Source of the DNA: Candidatus Latescibacterota bacterium
GTDB lineage: Bacteria; JAAXHH01; JACQVL01
Length of the DNA: 55,834 nt
Assembly (NCBI GenBank): GCA_016209865.1
Contig: JACQVL010000262.1
Span: 1 to 55,834, forward strand
Direction: 5' to 3'
Under the pieces are notes generated by a model, which had not been told where the DNA came from, ran no database searches, and saw only the letters and a program-made list of their open reading frames with translations. The translations under genes and the position numbers were made by a program. Positions within the stretch are counted from its first letter, which is position 1. The number at the start of each line of letters is the position of its first letter. Of the stretch, positions 36,588 through 44,146 are shown piece by piece.

Positions 36588-36810
36588 AATCCGGGGTACG
36601 GGGTTCGGGATTCGGGGAGAAAACATCGGGATACGGGGTACGGGATACGGGGTACGGGAAAGCATACAGAAGGACACCCACAAGGGGTAGCCTTATACTC
36701 ATGCTGTCATTCCCGCGCAAGCGGGAATCCATTTCCCGGACCCCGAATCCCGTACCCCGTCTTGTCTCTTTTCCCGGACCCCGTACCCCGAATCCCGTAC
36801 CCCGGGTTTT
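36588..36810. repeat. Composite palindrome: GGRTWCG arrays around a dRS3-like hairpin
   Basis: Left arm 36592-36660 (GGGTACG, GGGTTCG, GGATTCG, GGATACG words) and right arm 36734-36806 (CGTACCC, CGAATCC words) are inverted and enclose GTCATTCCCGCGCAAGCGGG and AATCC (36706-36732). It fills the 233-base spacer between convergent VWA and hemQ genes; no gene is seen in it. Confidence 0.85.
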
Positions 36811-36812
36811 TC

Positions 36813-37550
36813 TCATCCAACCTGATCGAGGATCGCCCGGAGATCGCGCCGCACGCACGTGAAGATCGGGGTGTCCCGCAGCGTATACCGGCTGCCCTCG
36901 GTCTCCCGCAGCTCCATGACGAGGTCGAGGAAATCATCCGGCTTGTCCGTCTCGAACGCGACGACGAACTCCTGGTCGTCCAGGCCGAACGAGTACGTCG
37001 TGTTGAGCTTGACGGAGGCGTACCGGTGGCCGACCTCGATGTGCTCGTTCATCATCCCCTGGCGGGTGGCTTTCGACAGCCGGTACCAGTCCCGCGTCTT
37101 GACGAACGGGTAGACGAACAGGTACTTGGCCTCTCCGGGGATGATGTGCAGCCGGGTGCCTTCCTGGCCTTCGTGGTGGTGTCTGTCCACGTAGATCGAT
37201 CGTTTCGTCATCGACAGGAGTGAGTACGGGGTGTCCAGGTATTTCCCCAGGCCGGTCCGGAGGAGCTGCGCGGTCATCTCCTGGAACGACTCGATCTCGT
37301 ACCCGATCCGCCAGAGCATGAAATCGGTGTCGGCGCGGAGTCCGACCGTCGAGTACGGCAGGACGATCATCTGCGGGAGAAACTGCTCGACCACGCCCGC
37401 GAATTCCCGCTTCCCCTCGTCCTGCTCGGACGCGGGCAGCCGGCGCCAGGCGGAATCGGCCTTGTAGAACGCGAAATTGACGTACTGCCGCCGCGCCGGC
37501 TCAGCCGGTTCCGTCCCCCGGCCTCGGCCAGATCGTTCATGGCTACTCAT
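36813..37550 (-). CDS. hemQ: HemQ-type coproheme decarboxylase (chlorite dismutase family)
   Basis: A 245-residue heme protein of the chlorite-dismutase superfamily. Features pointing to HemQ are the Tyr in KYLFVYPFVKTRDWYRL, where the catalytic Tyr of coproheme decarboxylation sits, and the proximal His region MMNEHIEVGHRYASV, followed by TTYSFGLDDQEFVVAFE. HemQ converts coproheme III to heme b in the coproporphyrin-dependent pathway. No other heme genes are nearby. The N-terminal 20 residues are a Gly/Arg/Pro-rich tail without a signal peptide. ATG 37550 follows GGAG. True chlorite dismutase is less likely, since it is normally exported and carries a distal Arg I cannot place here. Confidence 0.82.
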   Translation of the reverse strand: MSSHERSGRGRGTEPAEPARRQYVNFAFYKADSAWRRLPASEQDEGKREFAGVVEQFLPQMIVLPYSTVGLRADTDFMLWRIGYEIESFQEMTAQLLRTGLGKYLDTPYSLLSMTKRSIYVDRHHHEGQEGTRLHIIPGEAKYLFVYPFVKTRDWYRLSKATRQGMMNEHIEVGHRYASVKLNTTYSFGLDDQEFVVAFETDKPDDFLDLVMELRETEGSRYTLRDTPIFTCVRRDLRAILDQVG

Positions 37551-37614
37551 CGGATGTCTCCATCTATAGTTTTTCAGAAAAAGAAATAAATCGTCTCAGC
37601 CTTGCACCTCACCC

Positions 37615-38787
37615 CTACGCCCCGGTCTTGGCGTTGAGGACTTCCTTGAGCACCTCCAGAAAGACTTCATTCTCCCGGTGCGTACCGACCGACACCCGGA
37701 TGAAATTGGGCATTCCGAACGCACGACGGATCAAGATTTTTCGGGCTTCCAGTTGATCGACGAGCGGCTTCGTATCGCGTCCGACGTCCGCGATCACGAA
37801 GATCGTCTGCGTCTTCACCGGCTTCAGACCAAGCCGGGCCAGCTCGGTGTACAGGTATTCTTTCTCCGTGCGGACATGCGTTCGCACGCGCTGAACATGC
37901 TCATCATCATCGAACGCGGCGATCGCCGCCGCATCGCCGATGATGGTCCGGCCCAGCCAGCCGAGATAGAACGGTTTGACCCGTTCGATCAGACTCGGAT
38001 GACCGATGCCGTACCCGATGCGCATCCCGCCCAGGCCGTAAGCCTTGGACATCGTTTTGGTGACGAACAGGTTGCGTTTCGTCTTCGTCAGCGGGATGAC
38101 GCTGGGATACTGCTCATCATCCACGAAATCCAGGTACGCTTCATCGACGCAGACGATGATATTCTCCGGCACGCTGTCGATGAATTTCCGCAGTGCGTCC
38201 GCCGGGAGAAGCTGGCCGGTCGGGTTGTTCGGGTTGGTGATGGAGACGATCTTCGTGTCGGACGTGATCGCCTTCCGGACGACGTCGAGGTCGATCTGGA
38301 GGTCTTTCGTCAGTTTCACCCGGACGACCGGTCTGCCGATATCCTCCGCCATTCCTGAAATAGCTCCGTACCCCGGCTCCGGTTCGACGACTCCTCCGCC
38401 GTTGACGATCGCCGTCAGGGTGATGGCGTTCAGGATCTCAGAGGAGCCGACGCCGTTGGCCACCATATCCGCCGTGACCCCGTGGTGCCGGGCGATGGCC
38501 TCGTGCAGCACCGGCTCGCGGGCCGGGTACCGGTTGAGGGCGAACAGTTTTTTGGCCGCCGCTTCGACCGCGTGCGGGGAGGGGCCCAGCGGGTTCTCGT
38601 TGATCGACAGTTGGACGAGCCCAGGGTCTTCCAATCCTGCGCCGTACACCAGTCGCCCTTTCGGGCCGCCGACCATCGCGGCGGCGGTCTTCCACAAGGA
38701 CGCGCTCGCCAGGGTGGTCAGCCCCCCGGCGACGGCGGTCTGGATGAATCGACGACGGGATACCGCGATAGGCGATGGAGTACTCAT
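37615..38787 (-). CDS. Tat-exported HisC-like aminotransferase
   Basis: A 390-residue class I/II PLP aminotransferase most like histidinol-phosphate aminotransferase. Landmarks are INENPLGPSP, NRYPAREP, NPNNPTGQLLP, DEAYLDF and the PLP lysine in TKTMSKAYGLGGMRIGY, with the phosphate-binding Arg in PNFIRVSVG. Unusually it begins with a twin-arginine signal, SRRRFIQTAVAGGLTTLASA, so the folded PLP enzyme should be exported. A histidine-synthesis role is therefore doubtful; an amino-acid or envelope role is possible. ATG 38787 follows AAGGAGG. The upstream spacer carries a composite repeat. Confidence 0.85.
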   Translation of the reverse strand: MSTPSPIAVSRRRFIQTAVAGGLTTLASASLWKTAAAMVGGPKGRLVYGAGLEDPGLVQLSINENPLGPSPHAVEAAAKKLFALNRYPAREPVLHEAIARHHGVTADMVANGVGSSEILNAITLTAIVNGGGVVEPEPGYGAISGMAEDIGRPVVRVKLTKDLQIDLDVVRKAITSDTKIVSITNPNNPTGQLLPADALRKFIDSVPENIIVCVDEAYLDFVDDEQYPSVIPLTKTKRNLFVTKTMSKAYGLGGMRIGYGIGHPSLIERVKPFYLGWLGRTIIGDAAAIAAFDDDEHVQRVRTHVRTEKEYLYTELARLGLKPVKTQTIFVIADVGRDTKPLVDQLEARKILIRRAFGMPNFIRVSVGTHRENEVFLEVLKEVLNAKTGA

Positions 38788-38805
38788 GATGTCCTCCTTG
38801 ATAAA

Positions 38806-38906
38806 GCAAGGATGAAGGGGTAAGGACGAAGGACGAACAGTAAGGATTCATGAAACGTGTCATTCCCACGCAAGCGGGAATCCATCGCTTTGGCCTTCGT
38901 CCTTGT
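38806..38906. repeat. Composite palindrome: GGACGAA arrays around a dRS3-like hairpin, copy 1
   Basis: Left array 38806-38850 (GGATGAA, GGACGAA words), hairpin CATTCCCACGCAAGCGGGAA and TCC (38859-38885), then a short inverted array CTTCGTCCTTG (38894-38906). Confidence 0.8.
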
Positions 38907-38979
38907 AGTGGTGAATGTAATCATACTTGTCGAAATTACAAGGATTTTCTCTTTATAGTACACCGGGCAGACAAATTCC

Positions 38980-39008
38980 TTGACAGAAAGCCGATATTTT
39001 TTTATGAT
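38980..39008 (+). promoter_or_regulatory. Sigma70-type promoter for the small lipoprotein
   Basis: TTGACA at 38980-38985 and TATGAT at 39003-39008 with a 17-base, T-rich spacer. The transcript leader of about 200 bases would contain the whole repeat palindrome at 39062-39193. Confidence 0.75.
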
Positions 39009-39061
39009 AAGAATATTCCAGCCGGTGTATCCATGTTAAACAAGGGACGAAGTCGTTCAGA

Positions 39062-39193
39062 AGTAAGGACGAAGGAGTAAGGACGAAGGACGAAATTGAA
39101 AGGATGAAAGACAACTCTCTTGTTTCTGTCATTCCCGCGCAAGCGGGAATCCATCATCTTTTTCGTCCTTTGTCCTTCATACTTCGTCCTTGC
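39062..39193. repeat. Composite palindrome: GGACGAA arrays around a dRS3-like hairpin, copy 2
   Basis: Left array 39062-39110 (about seven words), hairpin CATTCCCGCGCAAGCGGGAA and TCC (39129-39153) and right array 39159-39193 (TTCGTCC, TTTGTCC words). An open frame crossing it into the lipoprotein gene is not coding. Confidence 0.82.
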
Positions 39194-39214
39194 AGTCATG
39201 AAAGGGGAGAGGTC

Positions 39215-39643
39215 ATGAAGACGCGCGCGCTCGTCGTGGGCCTGATGGGGGTCTGCCTCCTCTGCTCCGGACTCATCGGGTGTTTCTCGTTTTTTCAATC
39301 GACGCCCATAGACCCGTTGGCCCTTCAGGTGAAACAGGAGCAGGCGGACGTCAAACGCCTGCAGACGTCTGCCGACAGTCTGGCTGCCAACCGGAGGCGG
39401 GTGTGGGAGGATATCCAGACGCTGAAAGTGCTACAGACGCTGACGCCCGACCAGATCGCGGCGTTGCCCGGGATGGAAGGGAAAGAAAACCTGATGACGT
39501 CTGCGAGTGCCTCAGATACGAGTCGGCAGTCGTCGTCAGCCATGCAGGCCGAGAAGAAGGGCATCGTCGGCAGCATTACGGGCAGTATTACCGGGTTCTT
39601 CGGGAAGATCGGGAACGGACTGAAGAAGCTCTGGCCGTTTTAA
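39215..39643 (+). CDS. Small lipoprotein with helical domain and Gly-rich tail, 142 aa
   Basis: An unrecognised lipoprotein: signal MKTRALVVGLMGVCLLCSG and then LIGC, giving the lipid Cys at residue 23. The mature part has a helical stretch (QVKQEQADVKRLQTSADSLA) and a C-terminal low-complexity segment with paired short repeats GSITGSITGFFGKIGNGLKK, which could be an amphipathic or membrane-inserting helix. The start is ATG 39215 with AAGGGGAGAGG upstream; the longer frame from 39104 crosses the repeat. A strong terminator follows at 39690-39725. No function is assigned. Confidence 0.72.
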   Translation: MKTRALVVGLMGVCLLCSGLIGCFSFFQSTPIDPLALQVKQEQADVKRLQTSADSLAANRRRVWEDIQTLKVLQTLTPDQIAALPGMEGKENLMTSASASDTSRQSSSAMQAEKKGIVGSITGSITGFFGKIGNGLKKLWPF

Positions 39644-39647
39644 GGCA

Positions 39648-39669
39648 GTGATCGGTGGTCGGTTAAAAA
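39648..39669. repeat. GGTCGGT heptamer remnant
   Basis: ATCGGTGGTCGGTTAAAAAC lies just after the lipoprotein stop; a GTGACGA-family array follows at 39736-39752 on the other side of the terminator, so the order matches the 2622-2677 element. Confidence 0.65.
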
Positions 39670-39689
39670 CCAGACGATTCTCTAAACCA

Positions 39690-39725
39690 AAACAGCATGG
39701 CAAGCCTTCACCCGCCATGCTGTTT
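39690..39725. terminator. Bidirectional intrinsic terminator
   Basis: AAACAGCATGGC (39690-39701) and GCCATGCTGTTT (39714-39725) form a perfect 12-base stem with a 12-base loop, followed by GTGTTTT on the plus strand. It separates the convergent lipoprotein gene and the ribosomal supercluster ending with rplQ. Confidence 0.82.
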
Positions 39726-39735
39726 GTGTTTTACC

Positions 39736-39752
39736 CGTCACTCGTCACTGAT
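39736..39752. repeat. GTGACGA-family array overlapping the rplQ stop
   Basis: CGTCACTCGTCACTGA on the plus strand; on the minus strand it reads CAGTGACGAGTGACG, whose first TGA is the rplQ stop codon. Confidence 0.7.
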
Positions 39753-40179
39753 TTGACTCGCTCTTCTCCCCGGTGCTGTCTGCGGCCTTCTTCCCCTTGC
39801 TCTCGGATTCTTCAGACGCGGCCGCCCGGTCGACCAGCTCCAAGATCGACAACTCCGCCGCATCCCCCTGCCGGTGGCCGACGTGGATGATCCGGGTATA
39901 CCCGCCGTTCCGGTCACGGTACCGGGGCGCGATGGAGGTGAACAGCTTGGACACGACGGCTCGATTCTGCACGACCCGGAGCACCTGTCGCCGCGCATGG
40001 AGGTCGTCTCGTTTGGCGAACGTGATCAGCCGTTCGACGACGCTCCGGGCTTCTTTCGCTTTGGCCGTCGTCGTTTCCACCCGTTCCCGGTCGAGGACCG
40101 ACGTGGCTAAGTTGGCCAGCATCGCCCGGCGGTGACCGACCGTCCGGCCGAGTTTCCGCCCCTGTTTTCGGTGTCGCAT
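39745..40179 (-). CDS. rplQ: 50S ribosomal protein L17
   Basis: The 144-residue large-subunit protein that closes the alpha operon. The canonical N-terminus [20 protein letters not shown] is intact and the core ends near residue 120 ([20 protein letters not shown]). It is followed by an acidic/basic low-complexity tail, with [20 protein letters not shown] running up to the last residues. The stop codon is supplied by a GTGACGA repeat, so part of the tail may be of recent origin. It starts 14 bases after rpoA. Expression is expected as the last gene of the ribosomal transcript, ended by the hairpin at 39690-39725. Confidence 0.95.
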   Translation of the reverse strand: MRHRKQGRKLGRTVGHRRAMLANLATSVLDRERVETTTAKAKEARSVVERLITFAKRDDLHARRQVLRVVQNRAVVSKLFTSIAPRYRDRNGGYTRIIHVGHRQGDAAELSILELVDRAAASEESESKGKKAADSTGEKSESNQ

Positions 40180-40193
40180 CGGTGACTCCTGGT

Positions 40194-41183
40194 TTACTTT
40201 TCTTTCTCGGCCGGAGCACGGTACCTCTCGATCTTCATCCCGAACGAGAGTCCCAGGTCGCTGAGGATTTGATTCAATTCCGTCAACGACTTGCGGCCAA
40301 AGTTCCGGTACTTCAGCATCTCCGCCTCACTCTTCTGCACCAGGTCGGCGAGCGTCTTGATCTCCGCCGCGCGCAGACAGTTGCTCGACCGGACGGACAG
40401 CTCCAGTTCCTCCACGTTCATCCTCAGGAGGTTCCGGATTCGCTCGACTTCCTCATCGACCTCCTCGTCCATCGTCGTGACCGGCTCCTCGTGCGCGCCG
40501 ATGAAGAGTTGAAGATGGTCTTTGAGGATACTGGCGGCGGCGGACAGCGCATCCTTGGGCTGAATGCTTCCGTCTGTCCAGACTTCCAGGACGAGCCGGT
40601 CGTAGTCCGTGCGCTGTCCCACCCGGGTATTCTCGACATGGTAGTTGACTTTCGTCACCGGGGTGAAGATTGAGTCGAGCGGGATCACCCCGATCGGCTG
40701 GCCCGGGTCTTTATTCTGTTCCGCCAGGGCATAACCCCGTCCCCCAGCCACATGAATCTCCATACGGAGTCGCCCCCCCTCGTCGAGGGTGGCGATGTGG
40801 AGGTCGGGGTTGAGGATTTCGACATCCGCATCCGTCTGGATATCGAGGGCGGTCACCTCGCCCTTCCCCTCCGCTTCCAGGAGCAGTACTTTCGGATGAT
40901 CCACGTGCAGGATGAGCCGGATCTCTTTCAGGTTGAGGATGATTTCTGTCACGTCCTCGACGACGTTCGGGATGGTCGTGAACTCATGCGGCACCCCATC
41001 GATGCGGACGGCGGTCACCCCCGCGCCCGGCAGGGAGGAGAGCAGGACCCGCCGCAACGCGTTGCCGACGGTCGTCCCAAACCCGCGTTCCAGCGGCTCG
41101 ACCGCGAACCGTCCATACCGGCTGTTCAACGCCGCGTCATCGACCGTCACACCTTTTGGCATTTGGAAGTTTTTCAATTTCAT
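40194..41183 (-). CDS. rpoA: DNA-directed RNA polymerase subunit alpha
   Basis: A 329-residue alpha subunit. The N-terminal domain (about 1-230) carries the dimerisation block [21 protein letters not shown], and the C-terminal domain (about 245-310) has the DNA- and activator-binding helices [22 protein letters not shown] and [15 protein letters not shown]. The start is ATG 41183 ([12 protein letters not shown]); an in-frame GTG 21 bases earlier is less likely. It sits between rpsD and rplQ, the universal alpha-operon order. Confidence 0.96.
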   Translation of the reverse strand: MKLKNFQMPKGVTVDDAALNSRYGRFAVEPLERGFGTTVGNALRRVLLSSLPGAGVTAVRIDGVPHEFTTIPNVVEDVTEIILNLKEIRLILHVDHPKVLLLEAEGKGEVTALDIQTDADVEILNPDLHIATLDEGGRLRMEIHVAGGRGYALAEQNKDPGQPIGVIPLDSIFTPVTKVNYHVENTRVGQRTDYDRLVLEVWTDGSIQPKDALSAAASILKDHLQLFIGAHEEPVTTMDEEVDEEVERIRNLLRMNVEELELSVRSSNCLRAAEIKTLADLVQKSEAEMLKYRNFGRKSLTELNQILSDLGLSFGMKIERYRAPAEKEK

Positions 41184-41259
41184 AGCAGCACGTGCCCCCT
41201 GCACACAGGCTCAACTGTCGAGCATGACCCCCAATTCACCGCACAGGCCCACGAACCGG

Positions 41260-41889
41260 CTACTTCGAGTACAATTCGATGATCAACTGCTCCTGAACAG
41301 GCGTCGGAATACTCTCGCGGAGCGGCATCTCCAGGAGCCTGCCGGTCAGGGTGGTTTTGTCCAGGTCGAGCCACGGCACGGACGGCCGCTGGCTGGCGAC
41401 ACGCAACGAGGCATGGATGGTATCGAGCTGCCGGCTGCGTTCCTTCACCCGGACGACATCGCCCACCCGAAGCACCGAGGATGGGACGTCGACGAGCCGG
41501 TCGTTGACCAGGATATGGCGATGGGAGACGAGCTGGCGGGCCGCTTTCCGGGAGGACGCGAACCCGAGACGGTAGACGATGTTGTCCAGCCGGGTCTCGA
41601 GCAGTTGGAGCAGGCGTTGCCCGGTGACTCCATGCTCGCGCGCTGCTTTATCGAAATAATTCCGGAACTGCGTCTCCAAGAGACCGTATGCTTTGCGGGT
41701 CTTCTGCTTCTCACGAAGTCGGACGGCGTATTCGGTCGGCTTCTTCCGGCCGGTCTGGCCGTGCTGACCCGGCGGAAACGCCCGGCGATCCACCGCGCAC
41801 TTCTCCGAGAAGCACCGATCCCCCTTCAGGAAGAGCTTGACCCCTTCACGCCGGCACACCCGACAACTCGCATCCGTATACCGTGACAT
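41260..41889 (-). CDS. rpsD: 30S ribosomal protein S4, zinc-type
   Basis: A 209-residue primary 16S rRNA binder that in many bacteria also represses the alpha operon. It is the zinc-binding form: C-R-V-C near residue 10 and Cys pairs in DRCFSEKCAV. The S4 RNA-binding domain includes ETRLDNIVYRLGFASSRKAARQLV and VNDRLVDVPS. ATG 41889 has TTAGGAG upstream; sixteen extra residues in the longer frame come from a GGACGAA repeat and were left out. It follows rpsK after a repeat-filled spacer and precedes rpoA. Confidence 0.95.
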   Translation of the reverse strand: MSRYTDASCRVCRREGVKLFLKGDRCFSEKCAVDRRAFPPGQHGQTGRKKPTEYAVRLREKQKTRKAYGLLETQFRNYFDKAAREHGVTGQRLLQLLETRLDNIVYRLGFASSRKAARQLVSHRHILVNDRLVDVPSSVLRVGDVVRVKERSRQLDTIHASLRVASQRPSVPWLDLDKTTLTGRLLEMPLRESIPTPVQEQLIIELYSK

Positions 41890-41905
41890 AGAGACTCCTA
41901 AGTAA

Positions 41906-42000
41906 TAAGGACGAAGGATGAAGGACGAAAAGGACAAACTGCCGTTACTTTGTTTCGCCCTTTCTTGTTCGTCCTTCGTACTTTGTACTTCGTCCTTGCT
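41906..42000. repeat. Palindromic GGACGAA element between rpsK and rpsD
   Basis: Left arm 41906-41939 (AAGGACGAAGGATGAAGGAC and onwards) and right arm 41967-42000 (TTCGTCCTTCGTACTTTGTA and onwards) form a long imperfect hairpin in the middle of the alpha operon transcript. Confidence 0.82.
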
Positions 42001-42003
42001 CTT

Positions 42004-42405
42004 TTACACCCTTCGGCGTTTGGGGGGACGGCACCCGTTGTGGGGAATGGGGGTGACATCCCGGATGGCCGCGATCTCCAGACCGGCAGCCTGCAGCGAC
42101 CGGATGGCCGATTCACGCCCCGCGCCCGGGCCTTTGACCCACACCTCGACCCGCCGCAGCCCCAGCTCCATGGCCTCCTTCGCGGCCGCTTCCGCGGCGA
42201 CCTGCGCCGCAAACGGGGTACTCTTCTTCGAGCCTTTAAACGAGCCGCCCTTCCCGCCGCTCGACCAGGAGATCGCACGCCCCTGGGTATCCGTGATCGT
42301 GACGATCGTGTTGTTGAACGTCGCCTGGATATGCGCGATCCCGTTCGAGTCGACCCGGCGCTCTTTCTTGCGTGCCTTGCTCCGTTTCCCTGTTGCCACG
42401 CTCAT
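42004..42405 (-). CDS. rpsK: 30S ribosomal protein S11
   Basis: A small-subunit platform protein of 133 residues with the diagnostic [41 protein letters not shown] and C-terminal [18 protein letters not shown]. The usual start would be ATG 42405, but GGGAGGG touches that codon directly; the GTG two codons later (42399) has ideal spacing and may be the true start. The longer frame upstream overlaps rpsM and is rejected. A GGACGAA palindrome follows its stop. Confidence 0.94.
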   Translation of the reverse strand: MSVATGKRSKARKKERRVDSNGIAHIQATFNNTIVTITDTQGRAISWSSGGKGGSFKGSKKSTPFAAQVAAEAAAKEAMELGLRRVEVWVKGPGAGRESAIRSLQAAGLEIAAIRDVTPIPHNGCRPPKRRRV

Positions 42406-42418
42406 CCCTCCCGTCACT

Positions 42419-42455
42419 GAACGTGCAAACGTTCTAACGTGCCAACGTGTGAACG
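42419..42455. repeat. AACGTGC-type short-word array between rpsM and rpsK
   Basis: About four 8-base units AACGTGCA/AACGTTCT/AACGTGCC/AACGTGTG fill the spacer just upstream of the rpsK ribosome-binding site. The unit length differs from the heptamer families but the style is the same. Confidence 0.65.
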
Positions 42456-42458
42456 CAT

Positions 42459-42830
42459 CTACTTCGACCGTTTCGCGCCGATCGTCCGCCGGGGACCTTT
42501 CCGCGTACGTGCGTTCGTCCGGGTGCGCTGGCCGTGCATGGGCAGTCCCCGCCGATGGCGCAGCCCACGATAGCATCCGATGTCCATCAGGCGGCGGATG
42601 TTGAAGGCCACATCCCCCCGGAGCGCGCCCTCCGTACGGTGGTTGTTCTCGATCGTCGCCCGGAGTTTCGCGATCTCACTGTCATTCAGGTCCTTGACGC
42701 GGGTATCCGGGTTGACTCCGGCCGCGGCCAGGACGGTTCGAGCGAGGGTCGGACCGATCCCGTAGATGGAGGTGAGCCCGACCTCGATCCGTTTCTCCTT
42801 GGGCAGGTCGACCCCGGCGATTCGTGCCAC
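42459..42830 (-). CDS. rpsM: 30S ribosomal protein S13
   Basis: A 123-residue small-subunit head protein. The N-terminus [20 protein letters not shown], the helix-turn segment [17 protein letters not shown] and the C-terminal [20 protein letters not shown] are all canonical. The start is GTG 42830 with a near-perfect AAGGAGGAG site. An 82-base leader separates it from rpmJ and contains a hairpin (42862-42904), the place where S4 autoregulation acts in other bacteria. Confidence 0.95.
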   Translation of the reverse strand: MARIAGVDLPKEKRIEVGLTSIYGIGPTLARTVLAAAGVNPDTRVKDLNDSEIAKLRATIENNHRTEGALRGDVAFNIRRLMDIGCYRGLRHRRGLPMHGQRTRTNARTRKGPRRTIGAKRSK

Positions 42831-42861
42831 AGACTCCTCCTTGTGATGAGCAGGCGATCCA

Positions 42862-42904
42862 GTGTCCGTCGTCAGTTATCGCGTCGTTCAAGGACGGTGG
42901 ACAC
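42862..42904 (-). promoter_or_regulatory. Hairpin in the rpsM leader, possible S4 autoregulatory site
   Basis: On the minus strand GTGTCCACCGTC pairs with GACGACGGACAC across a 19-base loop, with two internal mismatches. Its location before rpsM matches the alpha-operon leader, but a pseudoknot cannot be shown by eye. Confidence 0.35.
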
Positions 42905-42912
42905 AGAACCGC

Positions 42913-43026
42913 TTACCCCTGGCGCTGTTTATGCCGGGGGTTGCGGCAGATAATTCGTACGACGCCCTTCCGGCGGACTACCTTGCAGTGTTCACAAATC
43001 TTTTTCACCGATGCACGTACTTTCAT
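42913..43026 (-). CDS. rpmJ: 50S ribosomal protein L36, zinc-type
   Basis: A 37-residue protein. The sequence starts [15 protein letters not shown], continues with [18 protein letters not shown] and ends QRQG, with the zinc set C-x2-C-x12-C-x4-H intact, so this is the zinc-containing paralogue. ATG 43026 lies between infA and rpsM, its standard place. Stop at 42913-42915. Confidence 0.94.
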   Translation of the reverse strand: MKVRASVKKICEHCKVVRRKGVVRIICRNPRHKQRQG

Positions 43027-43070
43027 CCGACGAGTCCTCTGAATTCCAGGGCGATCACAGAGGGTCGCCC

Positions 43071-43289
43071 CTACTTATACCGGTAGACGATCCGGCCACG
43101 GGTCAGGTCATACGGCGACAATTCCACCATCACTTTATCCCCCGGCAGAATCCGGATGAAATTCATCCGCACCTTCCCGGAGATATGCGCCAGAATCTGA
43201 TGACCGTTCTCCAACTCCACCCGGAACGACGCGTTGGGCAGGGATTCGACCACAGTCCCTTCGACCTGAACCGGCGGTTCTTTCGGCAT
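43071..43289 (-). CDS. infA: Translation initiation factor IF-1
   Basis: The 72-residue OB-fold factor that binds the ribosomal A site during initiation. It shows the canonical [40 protein letters not shown] and C-terminal [11 protein letters not shown]. Full length and intact; located between map and rpmJ, 12 bases after the map stop. Confidence 0.95.
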   Translation of the reverse strand: MPKEPPVQVEGTVVESLPNASFRVELENGHQILAHISGKVRMNFIRILPGDKVMVELSPYDLTRGRIVYRYK

Positions 43290-43301
43290 CCAGGCATCCT
43301 C

Positions 43302-44054
43302 TCAGAGCGTGGTCATGATACACGGCCCGTTGTCGGTAATCAGGACGGTATGCTCGAAATGGGCCGACAACGACGCGTCCCGAGTCGCGATCGTCCAATG
43401 ATCCGGCTTCGTATACACCTCAAAACTCCCCATGTTCACCATCGGCTCGATCGCCAGCACCATCCCCCGTTTGAACCGGGGGTTCGGCCGGGGAATCCCG
43501 AAATTCGGCACCTGGGGTTCCTCGTGCATGCTCCGGCCGATCCCATGGCCGACCAGGTCACGGACGACCGAGTACCCCTCGGCTTCCACGTACTGCTGGA
43601 TGGCCTGTGAGAGGTCTGAGAGACGATTCCCGGCCCGGGCCGCCTCGATCCCCCGGTAGAGCGACGCCTCGGTCACGGCCAGAAGCCGCTTCGCCGCTGG
43701 CGGAATCGGCCCGACAGGGAAGGTCATCGCTCCATCCCCGCAGTATCCGCCCTTCTTCACCCCGATGTCGATGCTGACGATCTGTCTGGCTTCGAGCCGG
43801 CGCTTGCCGGGCAGCCCGTGCACGACCTCGTCGTCGATCGACACGCAGATGTTCGCCGGGTACCCCATGAACCCCTTAAACGCCGGGACCCCGCCCCGAG
43901 CCCGGATGAACGTACTGACGATCGCGTCGAGTTCCGCCGTCGTGATGCCGGGCACGACGTACTCGCCGATCATCTCGAACGCTTCCGCCACGATCCGGCT
44001 GCTCTCCCGGATCAGGCCGATCTCTTTCTCGGTCTTCAGCAGGATCATCGGCAC
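43302..44054 (-). CDS. map: Methionine aminopeptidase, type I
   Basis: A 250-residue dinuclear metalloprotease that removes N-terminal Met from nascent proteins. The metal ligands are visible: Asp in SIDIGVKKGG, Asp in YCGDGAMTF, His in GHGIGRSMHEEP, Glu in AIEPMVNMG and Glu in AHFEHTVLI. There is no N-terminal SH3-linker, so this is the short type Ia. The start may be GTG 44054 or ATG 44048. It follows adk after a spacer occupied by a GGACGAA palindrome. Confidence 0.94.
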   Translation of the reverse strand: MPMILLKTEKEIGLIRESSRIVAEAFEMIGEYVVPGITTAELDAIVSTFIRARGGVPAFKGFMGYPANICVSIDDEVVHGLPGKRRLEARQIVSIDIGVKKGGYCGDGAMTFPVGPIPPAAKRLLAVTEASLYRGIEAARAGNRLSDLSQAIQQYVEAEGYSVVRDLVGHGIGRSMHEEPQVPNFGIPRPNPRFKRGMVLAIEPMVNMGSFEVYTKPDHWTIATRDASLSAHFEHTVLITDNGPCIMTTL

Positions 44055-44069
44055 GTCTGGCCATCCTCA

Positions 44070-44146
44070 TAAGGACGAAGGATGAAGGTCGAAAAGAACA
44101 TTCTGTCTTATACTTTTCGTCCTTCGTCCTTACCCCTTCGTCCTTG
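44070..44146. repeat. Palindromic GGACGAA element between adk and map, overlapping the adk stop
   Basis: Left arm 44070-44095 (AAGGACGAAGGATGAAGGTC and onwards) and right arm 44113-44146 (TTCGTCCTTCGTCCTTACCC and onwards). The right arm encodes the last residues and the stop of adk. Confidence 0.82.

Larger units (their letters stand above)
38788..39214. other. 427-base divergent spacer: two composite repeats and one promoter
   Basis: This spacer between the exported aminotransferase and the small lipoprotein contains two copies of a GGACGAA-array / dRS3-like / inverted-array element (38806-38906 and 39062-39193) on either side of a strong plus-strand promoter (38980-39008). The rest is AT-rich; I see no gene or RNA in it. 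Confidence 0.7.

Noticed and set aside
36588-36810. Repeat arrays considered as a CRISPR
   Set aside because: Units are mostly 7 bases, degenerate and arranged as inverted arms; there are no 23-47-base direct repeats with unique spacers and no cas genes.
36813-37550. Annotation as true chlorite dismutase
   Set aside because: The Tyr-containing segment typical of HemQ is present and there is no export signal, so coproheme decarboxylase fits better.
42004-42576. A longer S11 starting at 42576
   Set aside because: It would overlap rpsM by more than 100 bases in another frame and the extra residues have no similarity to S11.
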